Part shown: piece by piece, positions 5,770 through 8,477 of the stretch
Layout of the letters: each line of letters opens with the position of its first letter
Position numbering within the stretch: position 1 is the stretch's first letter
NCBI GenBank assembly: GCA_964511575.1
Contig: CAZEFM010000127.1
Location: forward strand, 1-8,477
Length of the DNA: 8,477 nucleotides
Source of the DNA: CALKHT01 sp964511575
GTDB lineage: Bacteria > Planctomycetota > Phycisphaerae > Phycisphaerales > Phycisphaeraceae
Direction: 5' to 3'
Position numbers and translations under genes: made by a program
Notes under the pieces: generated by a model
What the model was told of the DNA's origin: nothing
The model's database searches: none
The model's input: only the letters and a program-made list of their open reading frames with translations

Positions 5770-6405
5770 GTGAACGATGATCATGATATGAATCTGGCGC
5801 AGGTACGACTGGAAAGCCCGCCGTTTGTGCAGAGCGTGCTGTTTGAGAATCCGTGGCCTCTGGTCATTGTGCTGGTGCTGATTGCGTTCGTGCTGCTGTT
5901 TGTCTGGCGAGGGCGGCGCGGGTCGAAACCGCTGATCATCAGCGGCGCGCTGCTGGTGGCGGCGCTGGGGGTGTATGTGACGGCTGCGCTGGTCGTTACC
6001 GAGCGCGAGCACCTGCAGGAACGCACACGCGAACTGGTGCAGCGGGCGGGGGTGGGGTCGACGGCTCGCGTTCGCGACATGTTTCACGGGCATGGTGTCC
6101 TGGTGGGGCCGGACGGCTCGGTATGGTACAACCCGGTGGAGGCGGCCCTCGTCGAGTTCGACAGCGTCAAGCGTCGATATACGATGATGCACACGATCCG
6201 CAGTGTGCAGGCGGAGCACCTCGGGGGCAATCGCGGGCGAACGTTGCTCTCCGTCAGCTCGCGCGTGCATGAGATGGACAACCAGGCCGTGCCTTCGCAG
6301 TGGCTGTTTGTCTGGGAGCGCGGCGCCGATGGGCAGTGGCTCGTGCTGGAAGCGCACTTCCTGCGGTTGGGTGCGTTGCCGCCCTCCAAGGGGATGTGGC
6401 GTTAA
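5770..6405 (+). CDS. Two-TM protein with a soluble C-terminal domain, function unknown
   Basis: The 211-aa product has two hydrophobic spans (about 29-47 and 54-75) separated by the basic loop RGRRGSK, followed by a charged helix (TEREHLQERTRELV) and a soluble domain to about 203. The alternation in that domain (long helix, MFHGHGVLVGPDG, several beta strands, WLFVWERGADGQWLVLEAHFLRL) resembles SnoaL/NTF2-like folds, but I see no diagnostic motif, so this is only a hint. The basic loop suggests both termini face away from the cytoplasm. I chose GTG 5770 because GGAGG (5759-5763) lies 6 nt upstream; ATG 5788 is 24 nt from it and GTG 5716 has no ribosome-binding site. The next gene follows after 46 bp on the same strand, so co-transcription is likely. 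Confidence 0.7.
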   Translation: MNDDHDMNLAQVRLESPPFVQSVLFENPWPLVIVLVLIAFVLLFVWRGRRGSKPLIISGALLVAALGVYVTAALVVTEREHLQERTRELVQRAGVGSTARVRDMFHGHGVLVGPDGSVWYNPVEAALVEFDSVKRRYTMMHTIRSVQAEHLGGNRGRTLLSVSSRVHEMDNQAVPSQWLFVWERGADGQWLVLEAHFLRLGALPPSKGMWR

Positions 6406-6451
6406 GCTTATGGTTCAACATGCCTCGGCGACTCAGATCGAAGGATTCCTT

Positions 6452-7396
6452 ATGAAGATCACCGTGCCTCATTGTCTGGCGTTGCTGGTGGCGATGCTGA
6501 TGTCGCCGATTGCTCAGGCGCAGGAAGCGGTCAGCCTGCAGCCGCGTTTCGTGGCCGGGCAGTCCAGCCGATTCGAACTGTGGACCCTGCGTCAGCAGCA
6601 CGTGACGCTGCAGGTCGGGGCGAACAGCCGCGAGGCCTCGTCGACGTTGGAAACGACGGGCGAGATCACCTGGAGCGTCGATCGTGTTGAGGCGAACGGC
6701 GGCGCAACGTGTACGCTCACGATCGACTGGCTCGCCATGACGATCACCGGGCCCGATGGTGCGGTGCGTACCAACGATTCGCGGCAGGCCACCGGCGATG
6801 TGCCCGAATCGCACACCGCCCTCCGCGCGATGACCGGTACGCCGCTCACCTTCACGATGGCGGCTGACGGCTCGGTGGTGTCGGTGCGCGGGCACGATGC
6901 GATCAACGGCCGGATGCCCGAGGGGGCGCGTACCATGGAAGAGGTCGACTTCATGGAACTGGCCAGCGAGTTGGCGACGATTCCGTTTGCTCCGGCGGAG
7001 CTCGCGGCCAACGGTGCGTGGAATGGCGCGTTTCGTTGGCCGCACGAACTGGGTTGGATGCAGCACGACACGCAGTATCGGCTGACCAACGTGGAGCAGA
7101 TTGCGGGGATTCCGGTGGCGATGGTGAGCGAGGTGACAAAGCTGCGGCTGGAAGCGGATCTGGCGAAGATGGGCGTGCCGCCCGATGGGCCGCCGGTGGA
7201 TGTGCGATTGCTCAACGGTTCGGCGCAGGGGCAGATCATGTTCGACCTGTCCCGCCGCGAAGTGGTTGGCCGCAACGCCACACGCACCATGCGCATCCAG
7301 GTGCAAAGCCCGCTTCCCAACGCACCGGTCAACATCGTGCAGACGATCGATGAGAATATTCAAAGTCAGCTTCTCCGCGTTGCGGAGAATGGTTAG
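6452..7396 (+). CDS. Secreted or periplasmic DUF6263-like protein
   Basis: The 314-aa product starts with a signal peptide: Lys2, a hydrophobic core LALLVAMLMSPI, and a probable cleavage site AQA|QE after residue 23. The mature part is beta-rich. It opens with LQPRFVAGQSSRFEL, has ITWSVDRVEANGGATCTLTIDW (72-93), a TFTMAADGSVVSVRGHD strand pair (133-149), and a C-terminal segment that could form strands (GQIMFDLSRREVVGRNATRTMRIQV, 260-284). This layout resembles DUF6263 proteins, which are common in planctomycetes and of unknown function; the match is by general pattern. ATG 6452 is preceded by AAGGA at 6441-6445 with 6-nt spacing and gives a proper signal peptide; the ATG at 6410 has no ribosome-binding site. 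It probably forms an operon with the preceding membrane-protein gene. No catalytic motif or lipobox is visible. Confidence 0.75.
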   Translation: MKITVPHCLALLVAMLMSPIAQAQEAVSLQPRFVAGQSSRFELWTLRQQHVTLQVGANSREASSTLETTGEITWSVDRVEANGGATCTLTIDWLAMTITGPDGAVRTNDSRQATGDVPESHTALRAMTGTPLTFTMAADGSVVSVRGHDAINGRMPEGARTMEEVDFMELASELATIPFAPAELAANGAWNGAFRWPHELGWMQHDTQYRLTNVEQIAGIPVAMVSEVTKLRLEADLAKMGVPPDGPPVDVRLLNGSAQGQIMFDLSRREVVGRNATRTMRIQVQSPLPNAPVNIVQTIDENIQSQLLRVAENG

Positions 7397-7471
7397 TGGT
7401 GAGTTTGGTGAGTAGTTCGAAATCACCGTGTCACTACATCACCAGATCGCCACATCACCAAATCGCCAATT
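7397..7471 (+). repeat. Short tandem repeats: TGGTGAGT x2 and degenerate C(A/G)CCANAT octamers x6
   Basis: Two 9-bp units, TGGTGAGTT and TGGTGAGTA, follow the stop codon (7397-7414). Six 8-bp units run from 7424 to 7471: CACCGTGT, CACTACAT, CACCAGAT, CGCCACAT, CACCAAAT and CGCCAATT. The left units contain GGTGA and the right ones TCACC, so weak hairpins are possible; none resembles a terminator with a T run. The array ends 6 bp before the next start codon. Confidence 0.65.
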
Positions 7472-7477
7472 CCAAGC

Positions 7478-7705
7478 ATGCAATGCAACATTGACGCTCG
7501 TGGCAAGGCGCTTCGACTGATCAGCGGCATCACCGTGACGCTGATCGGGTTGGGGTTGGCCGTGGTGTTGCTGGCGGGTTGGTTGACATCGGCATGGTGG
7601 TGGGTCGCTGCGGTCGGCACGTTGCTCGTGGGGGTGTTTCAGATCTTTGAAGCACGCAAGGGTTGGTGTGTGGTGCGGGCAATGGGGTTTCGGACACCGA
7701 TCTGA
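7478..7705 (+). CDS. Small two-TM protein, DUF2892/YgaP-like
   Basis: The 75-aa product has a short polar N-terminus (MQCNIDARGKALRLISG), two membrane spans (about 17-36 and 40-57) and a C-terminal tail KGWCVVRAMGFRTPI with one cysteine (Cys64). The opening N-I-D-x-R-x-x-R-x-x-x-G, the two helices, and the C-x3-x-G-x-x-T-P end are the plan of DUF2892 proteins, small inner-membrane proteins related to the membrane part of YgaP. In related proteins the cysteine region has been linked to rhodanese-type sulfur chemistry, but no rhodanese domain is present here. ATG 7478 opens the family motif; there is no Shine-Dalgarno and the octamer array ends just upstream. It converges on the methyltransferase gene across 32 bp. 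Confidence 0.75.
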   Translation: MQCNIDARGKALRLISGITVTLIGLGLAVVLLAGWLTSAWWWVAAVGTLLVGVFQIFEARKGWCVVRAMGFRTPI

Positions 7706-7737
7706 AGGTGAGCGCCGGGGATGGTGATCTGCGGGCT
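7706..7737. other. Convergent spacer without a visible terminator
   Basis: Only 32 bp separate the stop codons of the DUF2892-like gene and the methyltransferase gene. I see no hairpin followed by a T run on either strand, so the two transcripts may overlap at their 3' ends. Confidence 0.5.
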
Positions 7738-8355
7738 TTAGGATGGGTGGGCGATGCCGTGGTAGGTGTAAGCACCCAGGCGGGGCATGTCGGGCAGGTA
7801 GAACTCTTCGAGTGATTCGATGGTGAGTGTGCCGTCGATGATGGCACGCATGTCGCGGTTGAGGTTGCACCCGCCGCCGATGATGCGGTTGATCGGGTTG
7901 AGCCGGTGCTGCCATCGTTGCAGCTTCGGGTTGTCGCGCGCCAGGCCATGCTCCACGAAGAGAAACCGTCCCTCCGGTTGAAGCACGCGCCGCAACTCAC
8001 GCAGGGCCGCGTCCACATCGGCAATGCTGCACAACGTCCACGTGCTGATGACCGTGTCGAACGCAGCATCATCGAAAGGCAGACGTTCCGCGGAAATGAC
8101 GTGGTGGTCAACCTGCATGCCGGTTTCGACGGCGCGACGTTGTGCGAGCTTGTGCATGCCGGGGTTTGCATCGACCGTGGTGATGGCTCGAACGTGCGGC
8201 GGATAGAACGGCAGGTTCAACCCCGTTCCCACGCCGATCTCGAGCACCTTCCCGCGCGCCTGGCTCACCACCTGCTGCCTAAGCTGCGCGTGTGCCGGTG
8301 ACCGCATCACCCGGTCAATCACCCGCGGCAGCACGCATCGACAGTACAGGCCCAT
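7738..8355 (-). CDS. Class I SAM-dependent methyltransferase, METTL7/UbiE-like
   Basis: The 205-aa product is a soluble Rossmann-fold methyltransferase. SAM-binding motif I is VLEIGVGTGLN (37-47), the acidic strand after it is TTVDANPGM (60-67, Asp62), the next landmarks are FDTVISTWTLCSI (99-111) and LQPEGRFLFVEHG (125-137). The tail WQHRLNPINRIIGGGCNLNRD (148-168) matches the WNP..GGC.L.R region typical of METTL7-like proteins, whose animal members methylate thiols. The bacterial substrate is unknown; small lipophilic molecules or thiols are possible. I start at ATG 8355 because MGLYCRCVLPRVID is a plausible family N-terminus. The frame extends to 8439, but that would overlap the divergent gene starting at 8404. 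A TACAAT sits 6 nt before the start, so the mRNA may be leaderless. Confidence 0.85.
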   Translation of the reverse strand: MGLYCRCVLPRVIDRVMRSPAHAQLRQQVVSQARGKVLEIGVGTGLNLPFYPPHVRAITTVDANPGMHKLAQRRAVETGMQVDHHVISAERLPFDDAAFDTVISTWTLCSIADVDAALRELRRVLQPEGRFLFVEHGLARDNPKLQRWQHRLNPINRIIGGGCNLNRDMRAIIDGTLTIESLEEFYLPDMPRLGAYTYHGIAHPS

Positions 8356-8403
8356 GACATCATTGTACGATCGGCAGCAACTGTTGCGGTAGAATGCGAG
8401 GCA
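8356..8403. promoter_or_regulatory. 48-bp divergent promoter region
   Basis: Each strand carries a -10-like hexamer close to its start codon: TACAAT on the minus strand (8367 to 8362), 6 nt from ATG 8355, and TAGAAT on the plus strand (8390-8395), 8 nt from ATG 8404. Transcription from either would begin at or within a few bases of the start codon. No good -35 box is found on either strand at normal spacing. Confidence 0.3.
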
Positions 8404-8477
8404 ATGGCTCACGTCACCGAACTCGAAGCCGATGTGCAATGCATCCGCTGCGGCTACAACCTGCGGGGGTTGGCGTC
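8404..8477 (+). CDS. 5' end of a zinc-ribbon (CGYNLRGL) protein, cut by the window edge
   Basis: The 24 complete codons visible read MAHVTELEADVQCIRCGYNL followed by RGLA. The C-x2-C-G-Y-N-L-R-G-L segment (Cys13, Cys16) is half of a zinc ribbon that I associate with many planctomycete proteins, often membrane proteins of unknown function; the second cysteine pair should follow within about 20-30 residues beyond the window. ATG 8404 is preceded by only a weak GCGAGG. The product cannot be named from this fragment. Confidence 0.6.
   Translation, partial: MAHVTELEADVQCIRCGYNLRGLA

Noticed and set aside
6254..7426. A 390-codon minus-strand frame opposite the membrane and DUF6263-like genes
   Set aside because: It is rich in His, Arg and Pro with no domain, while the plus strand shows a signal peptide, ribosome-binding sites and a plausible fold.
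8356..8439. N-terminal extension of the methyltransferase to 8439
   Set aside because: It would overlap the divergent CGYNLRGL gene, and the residues before the ATG at 8355 do not look like part of the fold.
1..8477. Insertion sequence, transposase, tRNA or rRNA gene
   Set aside because: No transposase motifs, terminal inverted repeats with target duplications, or tRNA/rRNA signatures were seen on either strand.

Overview
The window is GC-rich (except one AT-richer stretch near 140-180) and reads as a draft scaffold: exactly 100 Ns at 1199-1298 mark a gap of unknown true length. Several traits suggest Planctomycetota, probably the Phycisphaerae. These are a right-edge protein opening with a C-x2-CGYNLRGL zinc-ribbon-like motif, secreted and membrane proteins of little-known families, weak or absent Shine-Dalgarno sequences at several genes, and short 7-8 bp degenerate tandem repeats in the spacers. 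This is inference; no marker gene is present.

Layout. 1-119: possible 3' end of an unidentified gene. 120-468: a 349-bp spacer with a promoter-like TTGATT-N17-TAGTAT, two palindromes sharing the half-site GGGTGACA, a threefold degenerate repeat, a possible 17-codon leader ORF with a strong Shine-Dalgarno, and a heptamer repeat. 469-1158 (+): deoC, deoxyribose-phosphate aldolase. 1159-1301: octamer repeats and the assembly gap. 5650-1302 (-): a tight three-gene cluster, transcribed in the order Maf-type glycosyltransferase (DUF115/MptE-like), a fusion of a nucleotidyltransferase-like domain with a cysteine-less radical-SAM-like core and SPASM domain, and an acylneuraminate/nonulosonate cytidylyltransferase. 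5770-7396 (+): a two-TM protein with a soluble C-terminal domain, then a secreted DUF6263-like protein. 7478-7705 (+): a small two-TM DUF2892/YgaP-like protein. 8355-7738 (-): a METTL7-like class I methyltransferase. 8404-8477 (+): the start of a zinc-ribbon protein that runs off the window.

How the genes fit together. The minus-strand cluster is the clearest functional unit. The cytidylyltransferase would activate a nonulosonic acid (a sialic, legionaminic or pseudaminic type sugar) as its CMP form, and Maf proteins are known to transfer such sugars onto flagellin. The middle protein, joined to both neighbours by spacers of 18 and 5 bp, is the unusual member. It has kept its SPASM cysteines and a GGxGDPLLH motif but shows no CxxxCxxC for the radical-SAM cluster. 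I read it as a non-radical accessory or binding protein of surface-sugar decoration. The remaining genes look like ordinary housekeeping and envelope genes.
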